Below are positions 35,140 through 46,619 of a DNA stretch of 64,000 nt, one piece after another. Position numbers and translations under genes: made by a program. This DNA is from Tridacna crocea (Eukaryota; Mollusca; Bivalvia; Cardiida; Cardiidae): the NCBI GenBank assembly GCA_943736015.1, contig OX031062.1, forward strand, positions 26,199,462 to 26,263,461, written 5' to 3'. The notes beneath the pieces are model-generated. The model ran no database searches and was not told where the DNA came from. It worked only from the letters and a program-made list of their open reading frames with translations. Each line of letters starts with the position of its first letter. The first letter of the stretch is position 1.

Positions 35140-35371
35140 TTTAACCCATTACCACACCATCCCTACATTTGACAACTCTGTGAGAGAAGCCTTTAGAAAA
35201 CAATGTGGAAAAGAAAATGTTGGTAACCAGCATTTCACATTTTCCCACAATGTTTTATATTCTTCAGAAATCCGGGCAAATTTGAAATTTTAAGTCACTT
35301 TTATTTTGTCGTCTGTAAATGCTTTCGACCTGGACAATCCTAAAATATTGTTGTTTTGGTAATGAGTTATT
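35140..35371. mobile_element. HP1 MITE (forward form)
   Basis: Recognisable halves; the stem is shortened by small deletions. Confidence 0.75.
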
Positions 35372-35674
35372 TTCTGTTTTGCACATCTCTACTGCGGGAC
35401 AAAATCTAATGTAGTCGTAAAGTGCCACGTTGGACCAGCCTGCGCAGACTGATTCGAGACGACACTTTATGCAAGCCTTGTCCGAACGCCTCTTTTTGGC
35501 GTGTTGCAGGCCATATTTGGCGCTACGGTGATAAGATAAAGATTCTTTCTAACCGAAAGTATCTGTGGATGACAAATTTGTCTCAAATAATAGGAAAACG
35601 TCACAATTCATAATTTTATAGCGAAACAACGTTATTTGAAAAGTAGAAGGCTCTCTCGCTCTCTCGCTGGAAGC

Positions 35675-35706
35675 GGGGGGGGGGGGGGGGGGGCGGAGGG
35701 GGGGGC
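35675..35706. repeat. Poly-G tract
   Basis: About 30 bases, nearly all G, next to CTCTCGCT repeats. Length and even continuity may be unreliable. Confidence 0.8.
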
Positions 35707-36349
35707 CATTTCACCAAATGAAAGGAACACCACTTTTGTGGAGCTCAACTTTATGCCAAGTATAAGGCTTAAAAGTATGCAAAATGTGCAGGTTTTATTT
35801 ACAGTTTACAAGACGACCCTACGGTTTGTTCATTTTGAAAATGAAACAGGGGTTTGTCGATACCTCAACAGTTATTCAAGAATAATAAATGTTTTACTGT
35901 ACATCAGCTTTTCTTTATCTATTCTAGTAAATTGATTGAATTAAACGATTATATAGAAAGAAGTTAAATACGCCCGTCTGTCTTTGATACCAAACAAATA
36001 CTTAAATTCTGTTTTAAAATTAATACAAAAAAATTCACCCAACAACTATATATAGAATCAAAACGCTAAGCCCTGGAAACCCGTAATGGCGTATAGATAG
36101 ACGTAGCCCGGGGGTACTAACTGTTGAAACCAACAGAACAAAGGAAGTGAACACTACCCGATATCGATGAAAAAAAAATCTGTTTGAAGTTGCTCCCGTT
36201 TTCTTCGTATTTCTTCTTGCAAAAATGAACACTTAATTAACAAGAATTGTCATGCAATGATACTGACTTTGACAGACGAGTGATCATTGTGGAGAAAGGA
36301 AAAAAATGTTTTTAGGAAAAAGACATTTGAAACGTAAGGAATGAAGATG

Positions 36350-36533
36350 AATCCTTTTGAAGACAACAAAATAAACGTAACTCAAAAATTGAAATTTGTT
36401 TTCAGCAGGGTAGAAACAATGTGGGAAAAAGAGAAAATACTGGTTATCAGCATTTTCTTCTTTTCCCATAATGTTTTCAAACTGCTGCTTTCACAGGGTT
36501 GTTAAAAGTTGGGATTGTGCGGTAAAGGTTTAA
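36350..36533. mobile_element. HP1 MITE (reverse form), left end missing
   Basis: GACAACAAAATAAACG onward, stem, and GTGCGGTAAAGG end. Confidence 0.7.
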
Positions 36534-36579
36534 ACAGGAATATGAACTTAGAGACTTCACTTTGTTTTAATGATAATTC

Positions 36580-36807
36580 TTAACCCTTTACAGTACAATC
36601 CCTGGTTTTCATGACCCTGAGATAGAAGCCTTTTGAAAACATTGTGGGAAAAGGAGAAAATGCTGATAACCAGCATTTTCTCCTTTTCCCACGATGTTTT
36701 CTGCCCTGCTGGAAACAAATTTCAAATTTCTAGTTACAGTTATATTGTGGTCTGCAAGTGCTTTTGATTGGGACCAGTCTAAAATTTTGTTGTTGGTAAA
36801 GAGTTCA
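36580..36807. mobile_element. HP1 MITE (forward form)
   Basis: TTAA at the left; the right end reads GAGTTCA. Confidence 0.8.
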
Positions 36808-37073
36808 GTAATTACACACAGAAAACTGAATATTTTTGTAAAATACATGTATATATGTGTACAGAACTGCATTGTTAAATAAATAAGGTTTGTTTTATGA
36901 ATTTCTATCTTTTCATCTTGTCATTCTTTTTACCCCATTCCACACAATCCTGAGTTTTAACAACCCCAAGTAGAGGAGGCTTTTGAAAACACTGTAGGCT
37001 TTCTAAAACATTGTAGGAAAAGAAAAAAATGTTGGTAACTAGACAGGATGCCTTTGAAGAAAAAGAAGGCTTT

Positions 37074-37308
37074 TTAACCCTTTACCACTCAATGATGACT
37101 TTAACACCCTTGAGGAAGAAGCCTTTGTAAAACACTGCAGGAAAAGGAGAAAATGCTGGAAACCAGCATTTTTCTCTTTTTTCCCACAGTGTTTTCTAAC
37201 CTATCAGGATCAAATTTCATTATTTGAGTCACATTTGAATTGTTGTCTGCAAATACTTTCAAGTTGGACGAGGTCAAAACTTTGTCGTCTCGTAAAACAC
37301 ACAGTTAA
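37074..37308. mobile_element. HP1 MITE (forward form)
   Basis: TTAA both ends, core AAATGCTGGAAACCAGCATT. Confidence 0.75.
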
Positions 37309-37317
37309 AACATTGAA

Positions 37318-37500
37318 GATTTTTGGAAACATTGTGGGAAAAGAAGAAAATGCTGGTGACCAGAAGAGAAGTCTGTCGGATAAAGAGATGGCTTTTGAAA
37401 ACATTGTTGGAAAAGAAGAAAATGCTTGTGACCAGAAAAGGAGAATTCTTCTGAGAAATCGACAGCTTTTGAAAAAATTGTGGGAAAAGATGAAAATGCT
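37318..37500. repeat. Three direct half-stems of HP1
   Basis: GAAAACATTGTGGGAAAAGA and AAAATGCTGGTGACCAGA recur three times in the same direction at roughly 60-bp spacing. They lead into SINE-B. Confidence 0.65.
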
Positions 37501-37745
37501 CTGTAGCTCAGCTGGTAACAACATTTGAGGGAGCATGTTGCTGGTACAAATCTCCAGCTTGCCAATTTCTCTCAGAGAATTTATGATAGTCATTGCAACA
37601 GGATACATTCCTATCTTGCTTCTGAATAACCTTGTATGATGCCCTAGATGGTTATGTGGGAAAGCAGCCAATTACTTGGGAACAACATATTGAAAAGTGC
37701 TGGAAAAGAAATGCTAGGAAAGCATGGATAGGTGAAGTGGCTGCG
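37500..37745 (+). mobile_element. tRNA-derived SINE, family B
   Basis: Head TGTAGCTCAGCTGGTAACA (A box) and CTGGTACAAATCTCC (degraded B box). The body has GTTATGTGGGAAAGCAGCC and AAAGCATGGATAGG, shared with 49925 and 57715. Confidence 0.75.
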
Positions 37746-37815
37746 GCTGTGATATCATTGAAAGTATTTTATTGTATCAACTCTTAGGCTGCTCAGTGCA
37801 ACTCAAGGACCTTTT

Positions 37816-37890
37816 GCAGACAGTGTTGGTCAAGATCAGATTGCACAGAACATTATTGTTTGATCTTTGATCTACACTGTCTAATATTTT
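37816..37890. repeat. HP3 hairpin repeat
   Basis: CAGACAGTGTTGGTCAAGAT .. TTTGATCTACACTGTCT arms, with the loop GCACAGAACATTATTG. Confidence 0.65.
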
Positions 37891-38039
37891 ATCCTGAAAA
37901 AAATACCTTTGAAATAGCCAAATTTTGGTTTTTACTATCAGTTTTGAAGCTTTCATGTCAGTTACTAAGTAGGATAAAAGTTGAATTTTAAACGATCAAA
38001 TCTACCAGACTCTAAAAGTTCTGTACTATTTAGTATTAA

Positions 38040-38218
38040 TAACATTTACAGATAGAGTTTGATCAAAAGTTTCTCAAAAGAGACTTTGCAAAGGATATGA
38101 AATTATTGTGGCAAAAGGAAAATAGCATGTAACCAGCAATTTTCCTCAAGATTCTCATTTTCTTTTCCAAAAGCCTAAACAGTGTCCCTAAGTATCGGGA
38201 CTGTCTTGTAAAGAGTTA
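38040..38218. mobile_element. HP1 remnant, decayed
   Basis: GGCAAAAGGAAAATAGC .. GTAACCAGCAATTTTCC and a GTAAAGAGTTAA end. Confidence 0.5.
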
Positions 38219-39321
38219 AATTGCATGAGAATTATTTGATTAAAATGTATAAGAAAGAGTCATATACAACCATACTGTTTGACAAAATATTTCATCGATT
38301 TAAATAAGCTATACGGTGTAGTCTACATAATTATGTGCCAATATGATTTTCTTTGTTTCATATATGACGGAAAAAAAAAAAAAAAAAAAAGATAAATAGC
38401 CGTTTTTCTGTATTAGATACAGTTTAATTACAATATCGAATTATATGTTTTATCAATCAACCCAATAAATGATGCCATAGGCTCATACTGCAAAACTATC
38501 GCAGCCGGGATTTTTCAAGAAAAATGTATGGTCTAGGGGAGAAAACTCGTATTGCCTAGGAGTAAGAGTAAAGCAAGAGTAGTCTCCCTTATAATGATCT
38601 GCCCTTCATCATTTCTCCTAGACGCTTTACGGATCAAAGTACTAAACACTAGGAAAAAGGTGACGTGCATGTAACGTTTTTAATCTGTTTTTGATGAAGA
38701 TTTCAATTAATTTTAACAAAAGAGTGTCAATGATATTGATTTTAATACAAAACACTAGAATCCAAGTTTTAAATAAGATTATTTCCTGCTTTTTCTACTT
38801 GAAATTCGAATGGAATCACCGAGAAAGGATTGAATCTTTGAAAATCACCATTTGCAAAGGTATGAGGTTTGCGGACGGCATAGTTTAAAATGACGCTTCA
38901 CAGAATGTACGATCTGATTCTCAGTCTACACAGTTTACTTGTTTCGTAAACCTTTCCGTGCAAAATAAATAAACTTAGATTCCAGCGGACGGCTATAAAT
39001 ACAATCTATTGAAACTTACAAAGATTTTGATTGTATAGGCTTGACTGCATCAGCCGACGGGAAAGATCAAAGATCAGACTGCACGTTCTGTGGAGTCTGA
39101 TCTTGATCTATGCCGTCCGCAAAAGTATCTGCTTTCGCCTAAGATACCGAAAGGGTTAAGCCTATTTGGATAGAGTTAAAATCTTTGCAAGCCTTAATAG
39201 ATCTAGAGCGCTCTAGTTTCGGTACACTGTTTGTTCAAATTGTCGACAGAGGTTCGATATCTAAGGCGGGTATAAACGAAAACTTCAAAGTGCCATATAT
39301 AATGAAAGTTGCCTTTGTGGT

Positions 39322-39381
39322 CTGTGTAGATAATGATCAGACTGCACAGAACGTTCAATCTGATGTTTGATCTACACCGTC
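39322..39381. repeat. HP3 hairpin repeat
   Basis: GTGTAGATAATGATCAGACT .. AGTTTGATCTACACCGTCC-like arms; a second copy lies 260 bp upstream at 39064-39119. Confidence 0.65.
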
Positions 39382-40984
39382 CACTTTCCTCAGACTTTCT
39401 GAACAAATTTATGCAACTTTAAAACCTTAATTGTTCGGAAAGTTTTTTTTTTAGACTGAAGTTATCTTTTGTTTATTTGGCGCTCTATGGGTTTGTAACG
39501 GGAACGGTTTGATATTCATTGGGATTTATTTTAACTAAACATCATCTTCCTACATAAGCCAATTTATGTTTTGAAGTTGAGCTATAAAATGACCTAATTC
39601 TATATTTAGCGATATATGTCGATATCGTTATTGAATGAAAACATATAACTTTTTGTTTGTATAAGTTTGCATTAAGTTATCGTAGTGGTTATCATTAATT
39701 AACTCATTAATTTCATTTACTGAACATCTATTACCTCAATGATAGCTGTTACCAAATGTTGCATTTTTATTGTAGCGCGATCTTACATTGAATTGTATTT
39801 GATCCCATTGGAGGCTCCAATCTTTACCAATTTTAACCTCATTTCCAAAGCAAAGCAATATTATCAGTCTTACCTTTTAATAAAAAAACTTTGGAGTAGG
39901 CAGGGACGCCCAGCCACTCGATAACATATTTCATGCACATTATAAATGACACATATTTCTTTTCATTTAAAAACTTCTTTTTATCAAACCAGCATTGAAT
40001 TTAAACCTTTTTATCACATTCTTAAATCTTATCATTTAAAACTTTTGAGTATATAGGGATTGCCCTGTAACTCGATCATGCCCTTTATGCATTAAATTTT
40101 CTTAATTCAATTCTTTTCTTGTCATTCAAACTTTATTCAGTTTAAAGTTTATTCAGTCCTCGTTTATTATTGGAGAGGTCATCAGACCTCTCCAACAGTG
40201 TTGAGTTTAAAAGGCAGACTGCCTCAGAAATTGCTGTCTAAATCCAATCTTTGTAGGGGAATTGTTCCGATACACAGTCTGTTTCGTCATGATTTTATAA
40301 AGAAATCGAAGTCTAAAAACTGAAATAGGAAATTGACGTGGTTTGTTTCTATATCACGAATTTCAACAAAATTGTAAGGATTTAATTACATATTCCCTTC
40401 CCAACAATTTTAATTTTGTATTACAATCTTAAATCTTAACAAAAAGAAGAAAAAGAAAAAAAGAATTTCGTTAAAAATAGAAACGGACACAGCAGAAAAA
40501 ATCACGTGACCTTAAAACGCGGGAAGAAGGTCGTGTGACTTACATAAATTACAAGGACGGATGAATACGGAATCCTGTTTTTGCCATCCACTTTGATGAA
40601 TGTATATTTACAACTGAACAGATTTCAACTACCCGTTTATTGTCTTGCTTGTTTCTTTACATGTACCTAGATATATTTAACCTAAAAGCATAAAAAGTAT
40701 TAGAAAAAAATGATGTCGACCTCTCCTGGCTTCTTTTTTAAAGAAGCCACTTGTCTTTTAACATAGATATGCGCGCTAAATGACCAAAGCTGTCGATGCG
40801 CCATAAAACAACATTCATTCATTCATTACATTGAATTCCAAATTCAAATATTGGCGGTTATAATTAACATGAAATAAACGGGAGACTACCTGCCGCCTGT
40901 TAAGAAAAATAAGTTTGACCAATTTTTTTCTTTCTGTCTGGTGGAATGTCGTTTTTAGAACGGTTAAAATTAATAATTTGACCA
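39382..40984. other. Quiet AT-rich intergenic stretch
   Basis: No HP1 copy, exon or long ORF. One short hairpin, AGAGGTCATCAGACCTCT, lies at 40173-40190. Confidence 0.5.
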
Positions 40985-41064
40985 TATGAACTGATTGAAA
41001 TTCGTTACACCTAGATGAAAAATTATGAACTGATTGAAATTCGTTACACCTAGATGAAAAATTA
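40985..41064. repeat. 39-bp tandem duplication
   Basis: Two copies of a unit containing ACTGATTGAAATTCGTTACA, at 40985 and 41024. Confidence 0.85.
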
Positions 41065-41279
41065 TCGTTTGTCAAACGGATCGTCTCTACAGACGTTACC
41101 GTGTTTATTCTTCCTCGGTTTTATACTTGCTCTTGGATAGCATTTTTTGTAAGGTGCACAGACATATAAGGACCAGAGACAGGAAGAGGAGGTTCCATGT
41201 CCCGCCTTCTGCACATACTGTAGCCGCAGTAATTTAGCACCTCCGGAAGTAGCTAAAGCGAGGTTTTGGGCGGAGTCTT

Positions 41280-41440
41280 TGTTTTGTAGGCGTACCATCC
41301 AATGGAATGCACGAACTCATGACGTGAAGCAGTTTGAAATAAGCCCTTTCCTCTCCAATAAGGGAGGTAACTGTAGCATTACTACTTACAAAATTTTGTA
41401 CGAGTTGTTTCCCTTTGACCATTGGTCGTTTATCATTCTC
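41280..41440. promoter_or_regulatory. Possible promoter-like island
   Basis: A repeat-free, GC-richer patch has CCAAT-type motifs (CCAATGG, CCAATAAG, CCATTGG) and a CRE-like TGACGTGA within about 150 bp. It lies about 7.4 kb upstream of the neuroglian start codon and could hold its missing 5' UTR exon; nothing in the sequence proves that. Confidence 0.2.
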
Positions 41441-41979
41441 TTGCAAGACTCTTATATTTTGAAAGAGTATCAGCCCGGAACAAAAAGCAAACCAAACTGC
41501 AGATAAAATGGACGAAAATAAGCGATAGTAGCAACAAATTAAACAAATTAAGGAGAAAAAGCGACGTAAATTGGTGTTACAAAGAAAAATTGATGCGAAA
41601 GGAACAAACCGGAAATATCAAATAAGCTTGGTAGAGAAGATATGACACTATTTCCATGATTTCTTTACGATTCTACGGGTGCCAATGGTTGTAAGTCGCA
41701 TGTTTCTTTTTTTAAAGTAAACACTTGTACATGTATATCTTTGCATATGAACCATATCAAAGACAATGAAACAGTAAACATGAACGAGATTCATCCGTTA
41801 AGTATCCGGATTGTAGATATATTCGGATAAAAGTTTGAAGTGTGAGAAAAAAATGAAATGTATTCGATACAACACTTTACTTTCAAAGGAAAATAAAGAA
41901 AATAACATAATTGAGACAGTTTAGTATAAATACAGTTGTAAAAACTTGTTTCTATCGAATGGCAGTCATTTGAATGGTT

Positions 41980-42150
41980 CCGGGACGTTTCACCCCAAAA
42001 CCATTTCCTCCCCTAGTCGTTTCGCCCCCAAGACGTTTCCCCCTGGTCGTTTTCCCCCTGGTCGTTTCGCCCCGCTTGGTCGTTTCGCTCCCCCCCCCCC
42101 CCCCCCCCCCCCCTGGTTGTTTCCCCCCTAGTGGTTTCGCACCCAATATA
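41980..42150. repeat. Foldback-type array of CGTTTCGCCCC units with a poly-C run
   Basis: At least seven degenerate units of the (G)TCGTTTCGCCCC kind, interrupted by a C tract at 42090-42113. The tract may be an assembly weak point. The outer flank GTCATTTG..GGTTCCGGG (41965-41983) recurs inverted at 46580-46615. Confidence 0.75.
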
Positions 42151-42725
42151 AGAAAAGGCAGAATTGCAGCTTAGAATTTTTCTAATTTTAATAGCAGGAC
42201 AATGGTAAGAATCATAGTTTATGCATTTTCTTGTTTCTTTCATACTTTAGACAGTAAGACGCTTATCAAAATCAAATTCGTATGAATTCACATGGTAAAA
42301 GGTTAAAAATTATTACATTAAAAAGAAAGCAAAAAGATTCTCTTAATGAAAGAAACCAGAAGGTATCAAGAGTTGCTCAGATTATGATGTAAGTGTCTGA
42401 ATAGTCTAATTAAATGAAAAGTGGGGGAAATACCATTATTTACTTTTTTCCGAATTGTTTTAAATCACTCTCTTTCAAGTACCAAGCTATTTAAAACAGT
42501 TATTTTATTGAACTAAAATACCATCCCTTTTAGTGTTATTTGTGCATGGGAATAATAAAGAGTAATAAAGAAGATTATTTCTCCGAACAGGTTTTGTTTA
42601 AGAAGGTGAAGGCTGTCAATAAATGGTTGGTCAGAGGAGAGGAGAGTGGGGGTGAAAGAGGCTACTTGTGTTTAGTCCAGTCAGCCAAACTGCTTCGCCA
42701 ATGTTCAGCAAGAACTTATAAGACA

Positions 42726-42952
42726 TTAACCCATTACCACACGAGAAAAATTTAGACTGGTCCAAATTGAAAGCATTTGCAGACGACAAAATAAATGTGA
42801 CTGAAAATTTTAAATTTGTTCTGGGAAGGGTAAAAAACACTGGGAAAAGGAGAAAATGCTGGTTGCCAGCATTTTCTCCTTTTCCCACAGTGTTTTCAAA
42901 AGGCTTTTTTCTCAGGGGCGTCAAAAGTAGGGATTGTGTGGTAATGGGTTAA
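42726..42952. mobile_element. HP1 MITE (reverse form)
   Basis: TTAA both ends, core TGCTGGTTGCCAGCA. Confidence 0.85.
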
Positions 42953-42989
42953 GCACCCTTTTCCCGTAATATGGTTTTGCATAGATTAA

Positions 42990-43290
42990 AAGGGGGGGCA
43001 CATGGTGAAACTTTTAATCAACAATATAAATGTGAAATTTCATGAAATTTTGACAGCTGAAGGAGATATATTAGTAAAAATTGGAATTTTATGTGGACAA
43101 GAACCCCCCTTTTTCCATGATATAGCGTCAAATTGGAAAACGAAGAAAAACATGTCGGCCCAATATCCTAAAGAGTTCATATAAGAAGTTTCATCCGATT
43201 TTTTTGTCCAGGGGTTGTGGAGAAATGGTTTCGGACAGATAGACAGACAGACGGAATGACGCAAAATCCGCATTTGTATTTCTGCATAAA
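42990..43290. repeat. Unclassified interspersed repeat ending in GACAGACAGACGG
   Basis: Contains AGTTTCATCCGATTTTTTTG, then GGGGTTGTGGAGAAATGG and a GACA/GACG run. Its terminal layout is like that of the array ending at 10217, but the interior is unlike. Confidence 0.45.
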
Positions 43291-43865
43291 GATATACAAA
43301 CGCAACTGTGTCTTTTGATAAAAATTGGTGCAGACATCATAGTTTTGTAAAAACAAAAACAAAACTTATGTATCCTCAAAATACTGAAAGTAGTGCGAAA
43401 TGTGACAAAGGATTACGTAATCAATTACGCGACTTCACAGTAGCAAAGTCACAATGACAAAGATTGCATAATGTATACTAGTAATTAACGAGTTGATAAT
43501 CTGGCCTAATAGGATTATGACGGCATGTGGTAGCCTTTTGACAAGCAACATGGTGGACTCTTTCAAGCAGAAAACAAATTAGTCTCGTAAAAGATAACCT
43601 AGAAGGTGAAAGAGAGGTATAAAGACCAAGATCAGGTAGGTGTCATGTGGTGTATCAACTTTGATCAGCATCGTGACAAAAGGAGATACAGTAAACTGTT
43701 CTGAATTCTTAGTCAGAAACCTACTGAACATTTTCAAATTGCTTTCAGTTTCCTCGATTCAAAGACTTTCTGTTTAAAAAAATAAAGACTGCTTAAGGAT
43801 TGTTATTGGAGAATTAGTGTTTCCAGCTCTTCAAAACGGCAATTGCCAAAAATATCAAATATTGC

Positions 43866-45036
43866 AGCATTGCTTTTCAAATCTTACTTTTAAGAATACT
43901 TTTTTCAGTCCCTAAACATGCAACTGTTGAAGCAGAGAGAGTACAATGGGGAAAACATGCTATCAAACTATATAACACGAAAATAAAAGCTCACCAGTCC
44001 CACAAAATCAATGCTGCCATCCCTAACACCTATCATAAGAAATAGAATTTTGGTGCTAAAATTTACTTCTTCCTGACATGAAATGAACAAAACTGGCATA
44101 ATTCCGTCCTAGTATCCTTTAAACAACTTACATCAATTTCAAAGATAAATGATGATGATCCCTTTTGTCGGTGTATAAAAGATTTTCTTGAAACAAAGGA
44201 TAAACCAATTATGAGCACTTTACATTTTCAACCATTGCTTAATATCGACACTGTCAAAGAACCAACCCACCAATTTAGAATACTTACCCGGTAAAAGTGC
44301 TAATGGTATCATGAAAGAAGTTTAATTTTGCATAAAGCATGCATTTTCACACCTCGGCATTAGTCGCATTTATTGTGTGAAAAATGTGTGATTAATAACT
44401 CAACCAAATAAACAAGGTGATCAAAGGTATTGATGAAAACCCTTAATGTTTTAATTTTTTGTGTTAAAAGTTCAAGTTCAAAGACTATGAAGGACACTTA
44501 AATCGGCGAACACACATATTAATATTTATTTCTTCTTCTTTTTAGAAAATTATAATTAGAAATATCGCAATAATTCTTAATATACACTATCATTCAAGAA
44601 CCATTTTTCTATAAAGGTGCTTATTCTCTCTCTGCTTTTCTCTCTCTTTAAATTATTTTGGGGGCGAAACGACTAGGGTTCGGGGGCGAAACGACTAGGG
44701 GTGAAAAATAGAGGCGAAACGACCAGGGGGGAAACGTCTTGGGGGCGAAACGTCTTGTTACCCCGGTAACGGGCTTGTTCGTCCCTGGGCTTGTTCGCCC
44801 AGGCTTGTTCGTCCGGGCTTGTTCGTCCCAACTGATTTCTCGTTGGTCCGGGCTTGTTCGTCCCAACTTATGTATCTGCCAACCAAAGTGTCTATAGTGA
44901 ATTCTTCACTGGTTTTGAAAAGATTGTAACTGCGCATTATTGCCTTCCATTTTACTCAACCAAAGTTAATTATAACTGTACAAAAAAGAGCCCCATCACG
45001 TTTATAGAAGAAACCAAAGTGAAAGAAATGTGGTGT
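43866..45036. repeat. 1171-bp segment, copy 2 (possible donor locus)
   Basis: The same segment as 32194-33364 in opposite orientation, but without the flanking Mutator-like TIRs, so it may be the source of the captured copy. The plus strand has a T-rich tract and CAG at about 43900-43909, then an open frame to a TAG near 44043, which resembles a terminal exon. Confidence 0.8.
44657..44872. repeat. Compound short-motif array, second copy
   Basis: Reverse-complement copy of the array at 32364-32578, carried within the duplicated 1171-bp segment, with only a few substitutions. Confidence 0.8.
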
Positions 45037-45061
45037 CCGTGGTCGTGGCGTAGAGCATCGG

Positions 45062-45989
45062 GGAACAAGACAATTCCCCGACAAGACAGTTCCCCGACAC
45101 GGCTTTTCGAGACAGTTCCCCGACAAAATTGAAGACAGTTCCCCCGACACTTTTGAAGACAGTTCCCCGACACTTTTATTATTAGTATATTGAATAGGTT
45201 AATTGTTTAAGATAATTTTTGTAGACATTTATTTTAATGGATGAAGTAAATTTCAATGTTGGTGGTTATTATATTGCGTTTATGACCAATTAAGGAGGGC
45301 GATACATTCAACAGTCAGTGGACTGTTTGTTGCCACATTAATAAGAAGAAGTCTGCAACATGAGTATGGGGTTCTGAAATGCATTTTTAAAATCACTCGT
45401 GTAAAGTCTGTTCTATAAATTTCTTTAATAAAGTTTATAAATATTTTATACTTTTTGTTCATTCTCGCTGGACTTTATATAACAGTCATATTACTACTGT
45501 CCATAAAGGCACAATTTAAAGGGGGTCCACGTTTATATTATCCATTACATTACTTGCTGGTTATTTCAGTTTCTCCGAAAGTAAGAGACAATTGGATATA
45601 TTCATATATTTCATATGCAACACTGGGATAAATATTTGTTTTAGTAATCAAATAGATCTACACGTATTCATTTACTATAGTATTGATATTCTGATCTGCA
45701 CAATGGCGAAGGTATCATTTCCGAACTGGGTGATCATCAATAATCAACTAAAAAGGATAAAATACTCTCAATTATTCACAGTCCTTTACAAGAACAAAAA
45801 AAACCCATTAGCTTTCCTTAAAATATATAGATATCGATGATAGTTGTCCATGAAAATCAAGTTTGTTAATAATGAACGTGTCGGGGAACTGTCTTCAAAA
45901 GTGTCGGGGAACTGTCTTCAATTTTGTCGGGGAACTGTCTCGAAAAGCCGTGTCGGGGAACTGTCTTGTCGGGGAACTGTCTCGAAACC
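45062..45989. mobile_element. Foldback element with 9-bp target duplication
   Basis: Inverted arms of about 110 bp (45062-45175, 45881-45989) are built from tandem units of GTCGGGGAACTGTC type with short spacers. The exact 9-bp direct repeat GAGCATCGG flanks the element at 45053-45061 and 45990-45998. About 700 bp of AT-rich spacer carries no transposase. Structure resembles Drosophila FB/Mutator-type foldbacks. It starts 17 bp after the end of the 1171-bp segment. Confidence 0.82.
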
Positions 45990-46496
45990 GAGCATCGGCC
46001 TCGTAACCAAAATGTCCCGAGTCTGATTCCAGGGAGCGGGTATCAACTTTAGGATTTATCATCGGCCCACATGCACATTCGGCGCGAGTACTAAACTAAA
46101 CTAAGAAAAAGAAAAAATATCAATGGTGACATTCCCATCGTTACATTTAGGAAGAAACTAAAGTAAATGAAAAATGCCAATGACGTCATCCCCAACATGG
46201 TATTTAGGAAAAAATTTAAATAACAAATTATTTATACATACATGTATATGTACATATGGATTTTCAATAAATATTGTAATGTAAGGCCGCTAGTCTAGGC
46301 AAGAGGCGATGCGGAGACATTGTGTGTTAAAGTTTTGAATCATTAATTTAGTTTCTGTTCTGTTCAAAATACGACTTAAAGTGAGGCAAAAACAAAGCAT
46401 AAGTAAGTTTTGTTCAAAGTACTTGCATGATAAAAATAAAAGTTTACTTTAGGGGGCACATAGCGATTACATTCCAATAAGATCGAAACGGTGGTG

Positions 46497-46607
46497 TGGG
46501 ACGAACAAGCCCGGACGAACGAGCCCGGGTGAATAAGCCCAGGGACGAACAAGCCCAGGGACGAACTGGTTTTGGGACGAACAAGCCCGGAACCGTTACC
46601 CCGAATA
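46497..46607. repeat. Foldback-type array of GACGAACAAGCCCG units
   Basis: Six degenerate units, ending in CCCGGAACCGTTACCCCG. Same motif as the arrays inside the 1171-bp segments. Confidence 0.75.
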
Positions 46608-46619
46608 CAAATGACTTCC

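Noticed and set aside
37210-37671. 153-codon minus-strand frame
   Set aside because: It spans an HP1 copy, direct half-stems and SINE-B; no independent coding signal.
41062-41298. Cys-containing minus-strand frame ending CRDDPFDKR
   Set aside because: Short, no signal peptide, no recognised family, and overlaps the promoter-like patch.
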